Positions 34,489 through 44,478 of a stretch of DNA of 64,000 bases are shown here, in pieces. A model generated the notes under the pieces. That model searched no databases and was not told the origin of the DNA. It worked only from the letters and a program-made list of their open reading frames with translations. The DNA is from Flavobacterium sp. J27. GTDB taxonomy: Bacteria; Bacteroidota; Bacteroidia; Flavobacteriales; Flavobacteriaceae. Numbering within the stretch: the stretch's first letter is position 1; the number at the start of each line of letters is the position of its first letter. The stretch covers positions 64,611 through 128,610 of the forward strand of contig NZ_PJQW01000005.1 in assembly GCF_004303025.1 (NCBI RefSeq), read 5' to 3'. Both the position numbers and the translations under genes were made by a program.

Positions 34489-35852
34489 TAATAGGCTTTC
34501 TCCTCTCCTTTAAAAATATTTATTATCGTTTGTATAATAATTTTTATATCGAGCAATATAGACCAATTCTCTATGTAAAAAACATCGTATTTGATACGGT
34601 TAATCATATCTTCGTCTGTTTCGATTTCTCCTCTACAACCTTTTACTTGTGCTAGACCTGTTATTCCTGGTTTAACATAATGACGAACCATATATTTTTT
34701 TATTTTCTTCCCATAGGTTTTATTTTGTGACCATAGATGAGGACGCGGCCCAACAACTGACATGTCCCCTAATAAAACGTTAAAAAACTGAGGTAGTTCA
34801 TCTATGCTCGTTTTTCTAATTAGTTTTCCAATTTTTGTAACTCTTGGATCGTTTCTAGAAGCTTCTTTCTCTGTATTTTGATTTAATTGCATTGACCGAA
34901 ATTTATAGCAAATAAATTCATTTTCATCTATACCTGGTCGACTTTGTTTAAAAAAAATAGGCCCTTTTGATTCTAGCTTTATTAAAATGGCCAAAATTGG
35001 TGTTAACCAAGATAATATAAATATAACTACAAAAAAAGAAAAAAAGAAATCAAAAAATCTTTTAAAAACTTGTATAGATGGATTGTGTAATGGGGTTTTT
35101 TGTAAAGTTAAAACCGGGAACAATTCATAATAATTTAGCTTTAAGTTTTTTGAAAATATAGCCTTAGAATCTGGAATAAATTTCAAAACAATATTATTTT
35201 CATCCGTAAATTCAATAAGCTCTTTTACTTTATCGTTAGAAATTTCGTTTAAAGAGCAATAAATTTCATCTATTTTTTCATTGATGCAAAAATTTTCTAT
35301 CATATCGGTTTTCCCGATTATATTTTGATTCATCTTTTTATCGGAAAAAAAACCTTTAAATTTATAACCATAATCTGATCTGTTCTTAAAAATGTCTCTT
35401 AAATCTTTAGATTCATTAGTATATCCAATAATTATGGTATTTCTAAAGTTATTCCCTGTAACAATTCTGTATTTTTTTAGATAATAAAATACCAATGTTT
35501 TTAAAAAAATTATAATACTAAACAGTAATATGATATATTTTGTTATTGCTGTTCCACTAAAAATATAGTCTTTATGAAATGGAAAAAAAGAAATTATGAA
35601 CAATAAAAAAAATATACTTTGCTTTAAAATCTTAGTTAATATTTCTACTGGTGTTGTAAAACGGTATACTTCATAAAATTTAGAAAAAAAAGAACCTATA
35701 ATCCAAATAAAAACTAGGTATAAGCCAAAAGAAAAGAAATTAATAGATAGCCCTTCAAAGAAAAGAGGAAAAATAGTTAAAACCATTATAATATCAATGA
35801 TAAAACTTGTTGGCCTAATATATTTTGAATATCTTCCTTTATGTTGAGTCAT
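34488..35852 (-). CDS. Undecaprenyl-phosphate sugar phosphotransferase (WbaP/WcaJ type)
   Basis: This 454-residue polyisoprenyl-phosphate hexose-1-phosphate transferase has about four N-terminal membrane helices, a central Rossmann-like domain with NTIIIGYTNES, and a fifth membrane segment. The catalytic bacterial-sugar-transferase domain (about 260-454) contains FKQSRPG, CYKFRSM, RKTSIDELPQ and MSVVGPRPH. It starts O-antigen or exopolysaccharide repeat units by moving a sugar-1-phosphate to undecaprenyl phosphate. It overlaps the downstream GT2 by one base, and the UDP-glucuronate decarboxylase gene ends 1 bp upstream. Confidence 0.94.
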   Translation of the reverse strand: MTQHKGRYSKYIRPTSFIIDIIMVLTIFPLFFEGLSINFFSFGLYLVFIWIIGSFFSKFYEVYRFTTPVEILTKILKQSIFFLLFIISFFPFHKDYIFSGTAITKYIILLFSIIIFLKTLVFYYLKKYRIVTGNNFRNTIIIGYTNESKDLRDIFKNRSDYGYKFKGFFSDKKMNQNIIGKTDMIENFCINEKIDEIYCSLNEISNDKVKELIEFTDENNIVLKFIPDSKAIFSKNLKLNYYELFPVLTLQKTPLHNPSIQVFKRFFDFFFSFFVVIFILSWLTPILAILIKLESKGPIFFKQSRPGIDENEFICYKFRSMQLNQNTEKEASRNDPRVTKIGKLIRKTSIDELPQFFNVLLGDMSVVGPRPHLWSQNKTYGKKIKKYMVRHYVKPGITGLAQVKGCRGEIETDEDMINRIKYDVFYIENWSILLDIKIIIQTIINIFKGEEKAY

Positions 35853-35853
35853 T

Positions 35854-36837
35854 CTAATGAATAAATTTGGTAAAATCTTTATGTTCTTCTTTTGCTAATT
35901 CCTCTGGTGAAAGCGATTTAAAATATTCAAAAGTAATTTTCATTCCTTCTGCTCTATTAATTTTTGGTTCCCAACCTAATATTTCTCTTGCTTTTGTTAT
36001 ATTTGGTTGCCTTTGTAATGGATCATTAACAGGTAAATCTTTGTATACTATTTTTTGATTGGTTCCTGTTAATTTTATAATTTCTTCAGCAAAATCTTTA
36101 ATTGTGATTTCATCTGGATTTCCAATATTCACTGGTGAAGAATAATCAGAATGTAGTAATTTCCAAATCCCCTCTACTTGGTCATCTACATAACAAAAAG
36201 AGCGTGTTTGACTACCATCGCCAAAAACAGTTAAATCTTCTCCTCTTAAAGCTTGACCTATAAAGGCTGGAATTACACGACCGTCATTTAAACGCATTCT
36301 AGGCCCATAGGTATTAAATATTCTTACGATTCGCGTTTCTACTCCATGAAATGTATGGTAAGCCATCGTTATGGACTCTTGGAAACGTTTTGCTTCATCA
36401 TAAACTCCTCTTGGACCTATCGTATTAACATTTCCATAATATTCTTCCGTTTGAGGATGTACTAAAGGATCACCATAAACTTCAGAAGTTGACGCTATCA
36501 AGATTCGTGCCTTCTTTACACGTGCTAAACCTAATAAATTATGTGTTCCTAAAGATCCTACTTTTAGTGTTTGAATAGGAATTTTTAAGTAATCTATAGG
36601 GCTTGCAGGAGATGCAAAATGTAAAATATAATCTAATTTACCTGGAATGTGAACGAATTTTGTAATATCATGATGGTAAAACTCAAAGTTTTTTTCTTTA
36701 AAAAGGTGTTCTACATTCTTTAAATCACCTGTGATTAAATTATCCATTCCTATTACAAAATAACCTTCTTTTATGAATCGATCACAAAGATGAGATCCTA
36801 AAAAACCAGCAGCACCTGTTATTAAAACTCTTTTCAT
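35854..36837 (-). CDS. UDP-glucuronate decarboxylase (UDP-xylose synthase)
   Basis: This 327-residue extended SDR has the NAD-binding GAAGFLGSH (8-16), the TSEVYGDP segment and the catalytic Tyr146-x-x-x-Lys150 in VYDEAK. The segment [16 protein letters not shown] and the general wording match UDP-xylose synthase/UXS1-like enzymes that convert UDP-glucuronate to UDP-xylose. No UDP-glucose dehydrogenase gene is in the window, so UDP-glucuronate must come from elsewhere. It is tightly packed in the minus-strand locus. Confidence 0.9.
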   Translation of the reverse strand: MKRVLITGAAGFLGSHLCDRFIKEGYFVIGMDNLITGDLKNVEHLFKEKNFEFYHHDITKFVHIPGKLDYILHFASPASPIDYLKIPIQTLKVGSLGTHNLLGLARVKKARILIASTSEVYGDPLVHPQTEEYYGNVNTIGPRGVYDEAKRFQESITMAYHTFHGVETRIVRIFNTYGPRMRLNDGRVIPAFIGQALRGEDLTVFGDGSQTRSFCYVDDQVEGIWKLLHSDYSSPVNIGNPDEITIKDFAEEIIKLTGTNQKIVYKDLPVNDPLQRQPNITKAREILGWEPKINRAEGMKITFEYFKSLSPEELAKEEHKDFTKFIH

Positions 36838-36838
36838 A

Positions 36839-38191
36839 TTATTTTTTTATTAATATCTTTTTACTTTCCAAATTGAATAAACAATAAAAAATTGAAAAAA
36901 ATACAATTCCTCTTTGTCTAGTTAAAAAAGATTCCGTCAAAAATAAGCTTATCATTAGAAATGTAAAAACAATGTGAATAAAATCTTTCTTTTCAAAACC
37001 TTTTTTTATTGAAAGTAGTAACATGGTTAACAGAATTAGAAATCCTAAAAAACCTAATTCGGCAAAGGTTTGAATATATTGATTGTGAAAGTTTTTGTTT
37101 TGATATCCTTCGTTGTCATTATTTCCTAGAAAAACATTATACTCTATTCCTTTTGCTTCAAGTTTAGGTCCAGAAGCGTTTTGTCCAAAACCAGTCCAAA
37201 AAATAGCGTTTTCCTTTTGAAAATCAAAAAATAATCTTAATTGATAAACTCTAAATGCTGTCCCTGAAAAAAAATCATTCGGCGTGAACATTTGATTACT
37301 CCATGCTTCTTTAATACTCACATAATTTACAACGTTTTCAGGTTTTCTTTCTAAAACACTAGGAGCGATACTTTCTTTTTTATTCGTTTTAAATTCTTCT
37401 GAAAATCGTTGTTTGATATTGCCATAAAACAAAAAAGTACCTATTATTACAATAAAAACAAGTAAGTTTCTAATTCTCATTTTATTGGCCAATTTTGTAT
37501 AGAAAAAGTAATATACAAGATTTAAAAAAATAAAAACTAAAATTATATTTTTTGAGGATAATAAAAATATAAAACACATAAGAAATACAATAATAGCTTT
37601 ATTAATGCGTGTTTTGTATTCCTTAATTAAAAAATAGAAATACGCAAGACTAACAAAAACTGACATATGAATGGCATTTAATGATTTCGGCACTAATCCA
37701 AAATCATCATCATATTCCCCATGATAGTAAAAAACTCTTATGTCTTTCAGATAAATATATTTTATAATGGCTCTAATTAAATAAAAGAACACGTAAGCTA
37801 CTATTGAATAACTGTAATACTTTAGTAATTTAACCTTTACCTCTTTTATCCAAGTTCCACAAAAAAGAAAGGCAAGAGGTATTAATAACAAATAACTATT
37901 TCTTGGTAAATCTTTTATAGTTAATTGTTTGTCTACGCTCCAGAAATAAGATACGCTCGCTAATACAAAAAGAAGTATCGGAAAAAGTGTCCTTTTGGAA
38001 AATGTAAACTGAAGTGCTTTATAATCAAAAAGTAAGGATAAAAGAAATAAAATTAAACACGCATTATTAATCCCTAGAGGAAGAGGTATTGAAATAATAA
38101 ATAGTGTTAAAAAGAAAAAAGAAACATTATTTTTTGATTCCCTACTTATTTCTTGAAAAAGATTCTTCAAATAGCTGTAAATATTTCCCAT
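36839..38191 (-). CDS. O-antigen ligase/polymerase family membrane protein
   Basis: This 450-residue protein with about 12 membrane helices and a large loop before the last helices (including GFGQNASG and [14 protein letters not shown]) fits the Wzy_C/O-antigen ligase superfamily. The [15 protein letters not shown] wording is typical of WaaL/Wzy-like enzymes. It may be the ligase that joins polymer to lipid A-core, or a polymerase. The proposed ATG overlaps the upstream glycosyltransferase gene by 50 bp; an in-frame TTG at 38170 would shorten the overlap to 29 bp. Confidence 0.85.
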   Translation of the reverse strand: MGNIYSYLKNLFQEISRESKNNVSFFFLTLFIISIPLPLGINNACLILFLLSLLFDYKALQFTFSKRTLFPILLFVLASVSYFWSVDKQLTIKDLPRNSYLLLIPLAFLFCGTWIKEVKVKLLKYYSYSIVAYVFFYLIRAIIKYIYLKDIRVFYYHGEYDDDFGLVPKSLNAIHMSVFVSLAYFYFLIKEYKTRINKAIIVFLMCFIFLLSSKNIILVFIFLNLVYYFFYTKLANKMRIRNLLVFIVIIGTFLFYGNIKQRFSEEFKTNKKESIAPSVLERKPENVVNYVSIKEAWSNQMFTPNDFFSGTAFRVYQLRLFFDFQKENAIFWTGFGQNASGPKLEAKGIEYNVFLGNNDNEGYQNKNFHNQYIQTFAELGFLGFLILLTMLLLSIKKGFEKKDFIHIVFTFLMISLFLTESFLTRQRGIVFFSIFYCLFNLESKKILIKK

Positions 38192-39242
38192 TTATCTTAT
38201 CCCAATTAAAATCATTTTTTATTGCTTCAAAATTATTCGCAATCAATTGCAAGTTATCATTTTTTTTGAAAGAATTTAAGATTTTTTTGACTTCGAGAGA
38301 AGAAGAGAAATAGACGGCATTATTTTTTAATACTCCTTTATTAAAATCATTATTATGTGCAGCAATTAAAGCTTGAGATGCCATTGCTTCTAGCAAAGAA
38401 GGATTTGTTCCTCCTACAGAATGCCCGTGAAAATAAATATTACTATAATACCTTAAATTATTAAGATGTTCTAAATTATAAATTGCTCCTAAAAATCTAA
38501 TATGAGTATATTCTTTAAATTTATTTTTTAAATATGTTCCATACTTTGTTTGGTGGTTGCCTATAACTAAAATTGGTGTTTTGTTTTCAGTATTTAAAGC
38601 AACTCCTTCCAAAACCATATCAATATTATTTTCAGGTTCAAAACGGGCCATAACCATATTGTATTGGTTTTTTTCTACCTCATACTGTTTTATAATTTCT
38701 TCTATCGGATTATTAAAAAGGTAAGCACCATAAGCTATGTATGTAGATTCTTTACGATATCTTTCCTTTAAAAAACGTTCAATACCTAAAGAATCTGAAA
38801 CTAAATAATCGCTACTATTAGCGGCTAATCGTTCTGCAAATTTCAAAAATTGTTGTACTGGTTTAGAGTATTTAGAACGTTTCCATTCTATTCCATCCAT
38901 GTTTGTTATAATAATTGGTTTTTTTGGAAGTAAAAAACACCAAATAGAATTACTTGTATACCCTAATTGAAGAATAATATCAAAATTTCTTTTGCGAGAA
39001 TCTATAATGCAATTGTAATCGTAAATAAATTGTCCAAAAGTACCTAACTTATATTCAGGATCGTATTTATGAATAATTTCAACTCCACGAAAGCTTTTTT
39101 CTTGGAATTTATGGTTATGAGAATTATAACAATATACTTCATGTCCTTTTTCAACTAAATAAACCGAAAAAAATTCGGCAAATTGTTCAAAACCTCCGTA
39201 ATAATTAGGAATTCCGCGTGTGCCTAAAATAGCAATTTTCAT
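38142..39242 (-). CDS. Glycosyltransferase with DUF1972 N-terminus (GT4-like)
   Basis: This 366-residue GT-B enzyme has the characteristic N-terminus MKIAILGTRGIPNYYGGFE of DUF1972-containing rhamnosyltransferase-like proteins. A C-terminal donor-binding domain contains the GTNPSLLEAMASQALI segment. It should add a sugar, possibly rhamnose given the dTDP-rhamnose genes in this locus, to the growing repeat unit; the sugar is inferred only. Its 3' end overlaps the next gene's predicted start by 50 bp. Confidence 0.9.
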   Translation of the reverse strand: MKIAILGTRGIPNYYGGFEQFAEFFSVYLVEKGHEVYCYNSHNHKFQEKSFRGVEIIHKYDPEYKLGTFGQFIYDYNCIIDSRKRNFDIILQLGYTSNSIWCFLLPKKPIIITNMDGIEWKRSKYSKPVQQFLKFAERLAANSSDYLVSDSLGIERFLKERYRKESTYIAYGAYLFNNPIEEIIKQYEVEKNQYNMVMARFEPENNIDMVLEGVALNTENKTPILVIGNHQTKYGTYLKNKFKEYTHIRFLGAIYNLEHLNNLRYYSNIYFHGHSVGGTNPSLLEAMASQALIAAHNNDFNKGVLKNNAVYFSSSLEVKKILNSFKKNDNLQLIANNFEAIKNDFNWDKINGKYLQLFEESFSRNK

Positions 39243-39282
39243 AGTTTTTAAACTTGAAACAAAAATAATTTTATTTTTTTAA

Positions 39283-40428
39283 TTAAATTAATTCCTCGAA
39301 TGTTTTTTCAAATTGATTAATATATCTCTCTAATTTAAATTTTGTTTGTGCTCTTTCAAAACCTTTATTTCCAAATACATTTCTTAATTGAGGGTTTTCA
39401 ACAAGTTTCTCAATGGCAATCTCTAATTCTTTTAAATTATTTGACTCAACTAAAAAGCCTGTCACATTGTCTTTTACGATTTCCTTTAATCCTCCTAAAT
39501 TTGAAGCAATTACTGGTTTCTTTAACAACATCGCTTCTAATGCTACTAATCCAAAAGATTCTGCTTCTGTTGATGGCATTATTGCTATATCAGTTATTGA
39601 CCAAATAGGATTAAGATTTGTTGTAAATGGTAAAATAGTTACTTTATTAGATAATTGGTTTGTATAGATAAATTTTTCGATTTCATGTAAATAAATCTCT
39701 TGCCCTTCAACTGGTGAACCTACAAACAATAATTTTATATTTTCTGATATGGAAAAAGAATTTTTGTATGTGTTTAATAGCCATTTATGTCCTTTTAATC
39801 TACTAATTCTTCCTACTAGTGTAATTATAATATCATCATTTTTAAATCCGAATGATTCTTTATTTATTTTTTCTTCTAATACTTTAGGAACTTCTAACCC
39901 GTTATAAATTACTATGATTTTCTTATTCAATTTTGGCTCTCTATTAATAAGATTTTCTCTAGTTGCTTTTGAATTACATATAACTAGATTTGAATGTGTT
40001 TTTAACAATTTAGAAAAAATTACTGCTATAATCTTAGGATGAACAATAATTTCATGTACATGCCATATGTGTTTTATTTTTCTTTTTTTAGCATAAATAG
40101 CACCTAATAAAACGGCTAAAGTGTTTGAATAAATTAAATCAAATTTGTATTCTTTGTTAAGTAAATCAATAATCTTTACCGATTTTTTTATTTCTTGAAG
40201 AAATTTAATACAATTTTTAAATGCAAATATATTCCTATATAATTTTAATACTGGAGCTATTATTACTTTTATTTCTTGCTTTTCTAATTCCGTTTTTAAT
40301 GGTCCATCAAATGGAATTATTACCACAGGATTAAATTTTGTTTTATCAAGATTTGATAATAAAAGTAAAAGTGTTTTATCTGACCCATATAGTTCAGCAG
40401 ACTGATGAATAAATAAGATGTTTTTCAT
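39283..40428 (-). CDS. Glycosyltransferase family 4
   Basis: This 381-residue GT-B enzyme has an N-terminal acceptor domain starting NILFIHQSAELYGSDK. Its GT4 donor domain has VGRISRLKGH and the family E-x7-E motif in EAESFGLVALEAM, followed by PVIASNLGGLKEIV. It retains the anomeric configuration and probably acts in O-antigen assembly. One base overlaps the upstream acetyltransferase gene. The strong AT bias matches its neighbours. Confidence 0.93.
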   Translation of the reverse strand: MKNILFIHQSAELYGSDKTLLLLLSNLDKTKFNPVVIIPFDGPLKTELEKQEIKVIIAPVLKLYRNIFAFKNCIKFLQEIKKSVKIIDLLNKEYKFDLIYSNTLAVLLGAIYAKKRKIKHIWHVHEIIVHPKIIAVIFSKLLKTHSNLVICNSKATRENLINREPKLNKKIIVIYNGLEVPKVLEEKINKESFGFKNDDIIITLVGRISRLKGHKWLLNTYKNSFSISENIKLLFVGSPVEGQEIYLHEIEKFIYTNQLSNKVTILPFTTNLNPIWSITDIAIMPSTEAESFGLVALEAMLLKKPVIASNLGGLKEIVKDNVTGFLVESNNLKELEIAIEKLVENPQLRNVFGNKGFERAQTKFKLERYINQFEKTFEELI

Positions 40429-41105
40429 TAATCTATTGTCTTAATAATTTTAGCAGGAACTCCTCCTATTACTACATTGTCAGGAAAGATTCCTCTAACA
40501 ACTGCTCCTGAAGCAACAACTGAATTATTTCCAATAATTGTCCCATCTAAAAATGTGGCTTTTGAGCCAACCCAAATATTATTTCCTAACTTTATACCTA
40601 AATGTGTTACTCCTTGTTCTCTTATTAATTTAGTTGTGTCAGAAAAATTATGATTTTCTGAATGAAAACTAATATAAGACCCCATAATTACATCATTTCC
40701 TATTTCAATTCCTCCAGCTGCTCCAAATTCAGAAAACTGACCTATTGCTGAATTTGATCCTATTTTAATACCTTTGCCGTAATTTGACAAGTGACTTGTG
40801 CAGGTTACTAATGAATAAGCACCAATTCTTGAACCATCACCAAATTCTAATTTTTCTGAAGCATAACCATCGATAGTCGTATATTTTTCTATAGTCACAT
40901 TTTTACCAAATACAATATTCCTTTTGTTTTTAATTGAACAATTTTTTCCTAAAAAAATTTTTTTTCTTACTAGTAAAATTCCTCTTATCATCATAATCAA
41001 CCTACCTATAAGCATCTGAATAAATAAACTATTCGGTATTCTTGTATCTATTTTATATAGCTTACCTGATTTTATCAATAATTTTTGAAATAATTTTTTA
41101 ATCAT
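40428..41105 (-). CDS. Hexapeptide-repeat acyltransferase (WcaF/LbH type)
   Basis: This 225-residue protein is dominated by left-handed beta-helix hexapeptide repeats, visible as repeating I/V-G-x-x-S/N units (GKNVTIEKYTTIDGY, IGSNSAIGQFSEFGAAGG, VIGGVPAKII at the end). The final VIGGVPAKIIK is typical of sugar O-acetyltransferases that use acetyl-CoA. It probably acetylates a sugar of the repeat unit. It overlaps the Wzy-like gene by 8 bp upstream and the GT4 gene by 1 bp downstream. Confidence 0.9.
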   Translation of the reverse strand: MIKKLFQKLLIKSGKLYKIDTRIPNSLFIQMLIGRLIMMIRGILLVRKKIFLGKNCSIKNKRNIVFGKNVTIEKYTTIDGYASEKLEFGDGSRIGAYSLVTCTSHLSNYGKGIKIGSNSAIGQFSEFGAAGGIEIGNDVIMGSYISFHSENHNFSDTTKLIREQGVTHLGIKLGNNIWVGSKATFLDGTIIGNNSVVASGAVVRGIFPDNVVIGGVPAKIIKTID

Positions 41106-42348
41106 GTTTTTCCCTTTTTTGTTTTTCTTCTGCTACAAAAATCAATGCTCCCAATACAAAAATTATTGTATCACTAGTATTATACAAACCTGTGATAGTT
41201 AAAGTTGAAAATAAATAATATATACCAATAGCTGATGTAAAAACATTTTCAAAACTAAATTTTTTATAAACTTTACTATATAATCTTATAAGAAAAAATA
41301 AATAAAATAACAATCCTATTATTCCCATCTTATACAAAACATAGGGATATCCATTATGCAATTCTGATATAAATTTTAAACCTTTTTTATCTGATGATAA
41401 TGGCGCATAAAACTTTAAATTTACTAACGAACCATAGCCTGTTCCTGAAACAATACTAAATGGATGTTTTTCCATTAATGCAAATGATCTTTTAGCTTCA
41501 TAACCTCTCCAGTGATCCCATAAATCTTTATGGTCTTCTCTATCTATTTTTGTTTTAAACAATTCTTCTGGAGCAATTTTAATTTTATATAAAAAAGCTT
41601 CTAAACCAGGTTTTCCTCTGTCTATTTTTACTGAATAAAGATAGCCATATAGTGATAGTATACTAATAAATATAATTAAAATAATTTTTATAGATTTTTG
41701 ATTGATTTTAGTATATCCATGAATAGACAAAAATAAGATTAATGCGCCAACCATCATAGTCCTCGAAAAATACAATACAGAAGAAGTAAATATTACTGCA
41801 AAAATGATTCTAGATTTTTTCTTTGAAGAAAAAACATTTTCATGATAAAAAAACTGATTATATGCCAAAAAGAAAAGAGCAAAAAGTTCTAAAAAATTAT
41901 CTCTTGTAAATTGTCTTATTACACTAATGGAACCTGAACTTAAGTCTACAAAAATAATCAATATTAAAAAATGTATTATTGCAGATATAAAACCAGTTTG
42001 TATAATTGTTTTAATAAATATTTTTTTATCATTTATTACCTTAAAAAGAAAATATCCAATTAATATTCCTTGTATTGGTTTAATGAAATGAAAAATATCT
42101 TTTAAGGCATAACCTAGAGGGTTCTTATACAATATAAAACCGATAAAGCCTAGTATAAAAATAACAATTAATGGAGTTATTGTTTTTATTAATCTTATGG
42201 AAAGACTTTCTTTTTCAATACTAAAGTAAAAAACTAAAACAAATAATTGAAAAAAAATATTAATTTTAAATGATGGAATATATATCTGTGATAATAATAT
42301 CACAATAAAAAGTGTTTTATAAAAACTGCACTTATTAATCTTCATCAT
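41098..42348 (-). CDS. Wzy-like O-antigen polymerase
   Basis: This 416-residue protein has about 10-12 hydrophobic helices and a large periplasmic loop (about 250-335) containing KHPFSIVSGTGYGS and the FISELHNGYPYVLYKMG segment. These features resemble O-antigen polymerases and ligases, and the HNGY wording before the last helices parallels the other such protein in this locus. One of the two is expected to polymerise repeat units in the periplasm. A candidate internal promoter lies 19 bp upstream. Confidence 0.82.
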   Translation of the reverse strand: MMKINKCSFYKTLFIVILLSQIYIPSFKINIFFQLFVLVFYFSIEKESLSIRLIKTITPLIVIFILGFIGFILYKNPLGYALKDIFHFIKPIQGILIGYFLFKVINDKKIFIKTIIQTGFISAIIHFLILIIFVDLSSGSISVIRQFTRDNFLELFALFFLAYNQFFYHENVFSSKKKSRIIFAVIFTSSVLYFSRTMMVGALILFLSIHGYTKINQKSIKIILIIFISILSLYGYLYSVKIDRGKPGLEAFLYKIKIAPEELFKTKIDREDHKDLWDHWRGYEAKRSFALMEKHPFSIVSGTGYGSLVNLKFYAPLSSDKKGLKFISELHNGYPYVLYKMGIIGLLFYLFFLIRLYSKVYKKFSFENVFTSAIGIYYLFSTLTITGLYNTSDTIIFVLGALIFVAEEKQKREKHD

Positions 42349-42366
42349 TCAATTAAGTTAAAAGAC

Positions 42367-42395
42367 CAAAAATACAGAATTAATCTGTTTTCAAA
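42367..42395 (-). promoter_or_regulatory. Candidate internal promoter upstream of the Wzy-like gene
   Basis: On the minus strand TTTG (42395-42392), a 17-bp spacer and TATTTTTG (42374-42367) match the Bacteroidota pattern. It spans the end of the GT2 gene and the short gap before the Wzy-like gene, so it could give extra expression of the distal genes. Confidence 0.4.
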
Positions 42396-43192
42396 GTCAA
42401 TTTTACTGTTTTTACTAACGAATTTATTAAAAGTATCTTTGAAATAATTATTTTTTTAATTCCAGAAAAATGTTTATTAATATATATTTTATATCCCTTT
42501 ATTAACATTGGATTTTTTTTTGGATTAAATCCCACAAAATGAATATAGTTAATATTTGGTAAAAAAATACGCTTCAAGCCTTGATTAGCAATTTTTTTAC
42601 AAAAATCTACGTCTTCAACATACATAAAATAATCTTTATCAAACCCATCTATTTTTAAATATGTTTTTTTAGATAGAAGTAAGAATGATCCACAAAGCCA
42701 ACCAACTTCATAACTCTCTTTAGAAAAATTTCCAGATTTAAACTCTAATCCAAGAGACAAAAGTTTTTTAAATTGAAACATATTTCTATAGTTAGGGAAG
42801 TTACCAGCAGCTGGAATATATTCTTTATTTTTATTCAACATATTTATTCCAACTACTCCAATAGTATTATCCGATTTAATATAATTTAAAGCTTGTTTTA
42901 AATCATCTAAAAGTATTGTGTCATTATTGATTAACAATAAATATTCTCCCTTTGCATATTTTACTGCTTCATTATTTCCAATTCCAAAACCGTGATTTAT
43001 TTTAGATTCTATTAATTTAATTGCTGGATAATTTTGTTTTATATAGTTACAACTCTCATCAGAAGAATTATTATCTAAAACTATAATTTCATGACTTATA
43101 TCCTTCAAATTCTCAATCAATGATTTAAAACAATTCTCTAAATACTTTAATCCGTTGTAATTTACTATTATTATAGATAATTCTATCTTCAT
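42380..43192 (-). CDS. Glycosyltransferase family 2 (rhamnosyltransferase-like)
   Basis: This 270-residue GT-A enzyme has the N-terminal SIIIVNYNGLKYLENCF, a VLDNNSSDES nucleotide-binding segment, NNDTILLDD as the DXD-like site, and the acceptor motif YVEDVDFCKKIANQG. This pattern is typical of WbbL-like rhamnosyltransferases, which agrees with the complete dTDP-L-rhamnose pathway in the same locus; the sugar itself is inferred. It lies 11 bp downstream of the flippase gene. Confidence 0.9.
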   Translation of the reverse strand: MKIELSIIIVNYNGLKYLENCFKSLIENLKDISHEIIVLDNNSSDESCNYIKQNYPAIKLIESKINHGFGIGNNEAVKYAKGEYLLLINNDTILLDDLKQALNYIKSDNTIGVVGINMLNKNKEYIPAAGNFPNYRNMFQFKKLLSLGLEFKSGNFSKESYEVGWLCGSFLLLSKKTYLKIDGFDKDYFMYVEDVDFCKKIANQGLKRIFLPNINYIHFVGFNPKKNPMLIKGYKIYINKHFSGIKKIIISKILLINSLVKTVKLTLKTD

Positions 43193-43203
43193 GTCAAATC
43201 AAT

Positions 43204-44478
43204 TTAAACAAAGGTATAAAAACCGAGTTTTTTTTTAATATAAAATAAGCAAGTAATGTTTATAACAATATTTGAAATTAGGCTAGCAAAAGCGGCTCCA
43301 TTTATTCCATACATTGGAATTAATAAAAAATTCAAAGTTATATTTATAAAAAAAGTGAAAATCGCAATATTTTTTAATATTATCTGATTATTAGTCATGT
43401 TTAGTATCTGATCCACATTTCCAGCCATTGCACTAAATAAAACTCCTATTGCTATAATTATTAAAGTGGAACTTCCTGAAACAACTTCATCTCCAAAAAA
43501 AGATAAAATTAATTTGCTAAATATAATTAATAGTAGAATTAATGGAATAGTTAATATAGATATTAATCTAGTTGAACTATGAATCAATATTTTTAATTCT
43601 TGTATTCTATTCTTTCCATATAATTCCGCGATACGCGGAGTAATAATAGTACTTACCGATACTATCATAAGAAAACCAACACTACCAATCTTATAAGCAA
43701 TATTATATATTCCAACTTCTTTTTCACTAGTCATTATTCCTAACATAATTACATCGGTCCAGTTTAAAAGGTATAATAGCAAACCGCTAAACATCATAGG
43801 TGAAGCTGTTTTTATTAAGGTTTTTGTTGAAATAATATGAGGAACTGTTCGCATTTTAGTTTCATAAACGACTACTAACTCAACTAATACTATTAAAATT
43901 ATAGAAATAGAGAATGCTAAGAAAGTGTAAAAATCAGTTTTATCAAAAGAATAAAAAATTATAAGAAAAAATACTAAAAATAAATTTGGTAAGACAAACA
44001 TAAAAATGTTATATGTAATAAATTTTTTAACTGAGATAAAATAATAAAGAAAAAGTTCATGAAGGATAAAAAAAGGAATTGCGTAAGCTACAATTTCAAG
44101 AAAACGAGTTAATTCTATATTTCCAAAACATCTTATTGCTATAAAACTTGAACCAAAATAGAAAATTAAAGACGGTATTAGAGAAAAAAGTAAGGCAATT
44201 TTAATTCCTTTAAATAATAATTTTTTCACCTCAACAGTACTAAGTTTTCTATTTCCAGTTAACATAATGAGAGCATTGGGAATACCTAATGCAAAAATCA
44301 TCGTTGTTGCTTGAGCGATAGTAAATGTTAAAGAATAACTACCATAATTAGTGACACCAAACCAACGAGAAATCAACAAAACTACTAGAAACGAGGTGCC
44401 TAATCCAAAAATCCGAAATAGAAAATTGACTCCTGATGAAGAGATGATTTTTTTTAAATATGGGCTAATTTTTTTCAT
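43204..44478 (-). CDS. Wzx-type oligosaccharide flippase
   Basis: This 424-residue polytopic protein with about 12-14 helices belongs to the polysaccharide transporter branch of the MOP superfamily. Its N-terminal GVNFLFRIFGLGTSFLVVLL is followed by SRWFGVTNYGSYSL. It moves undecaprenyl-linked repeat units across the inner membrane for polymerisation. The start overlaps the upstream methyltransferase gene by 14 bp. Presence of Wzx and Wzy-like proteins points to the Wzx/Wzy-dependent route. Confidence 0.92.
   Translation of the reverse strand: MKKISPYLKKIISSSGVNFLFRIFGLGTSFLVVLLISRWFGVTNYGSYSLTFTIAQATTMIFALGIPNALIMLTGNRKLSTVEVKKLLFKGIKIALLFSLIPSLIFYFGSSFIAIRCFGNIELTRFLEIVAYAIPFFILHELFLYYFISVKKFITYNIFMFVLPNLFLVFFLIIFYSFDKTDFYTFLAFSISIILIVLVELVVVYETKMRTVPHIISTKTLIKTASPMMFSGLLLYLLNWTDVIMLGIMTSEKEVGIYNIAYKIGSVGFLMIVSVSTIITPRIAELYGKNRIQELKILIHSSTRLISILTIPLILLLIIFSKLILSFFGDEVVSGSSTLIIIAIGVLFSAMAGNVDQILNMTNNQIILKNIAIFTFFINITLNFLLIPMYGINGAAFASLISNIVINITCLFYIKKKLGFYTFV

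Noticed and set aside
39342..39667. Two overlapping plus-strand open frames
   Set aside because: Both are antisense to the GT4 gene and consist of complementary hydrophobic low-complexity sequence.
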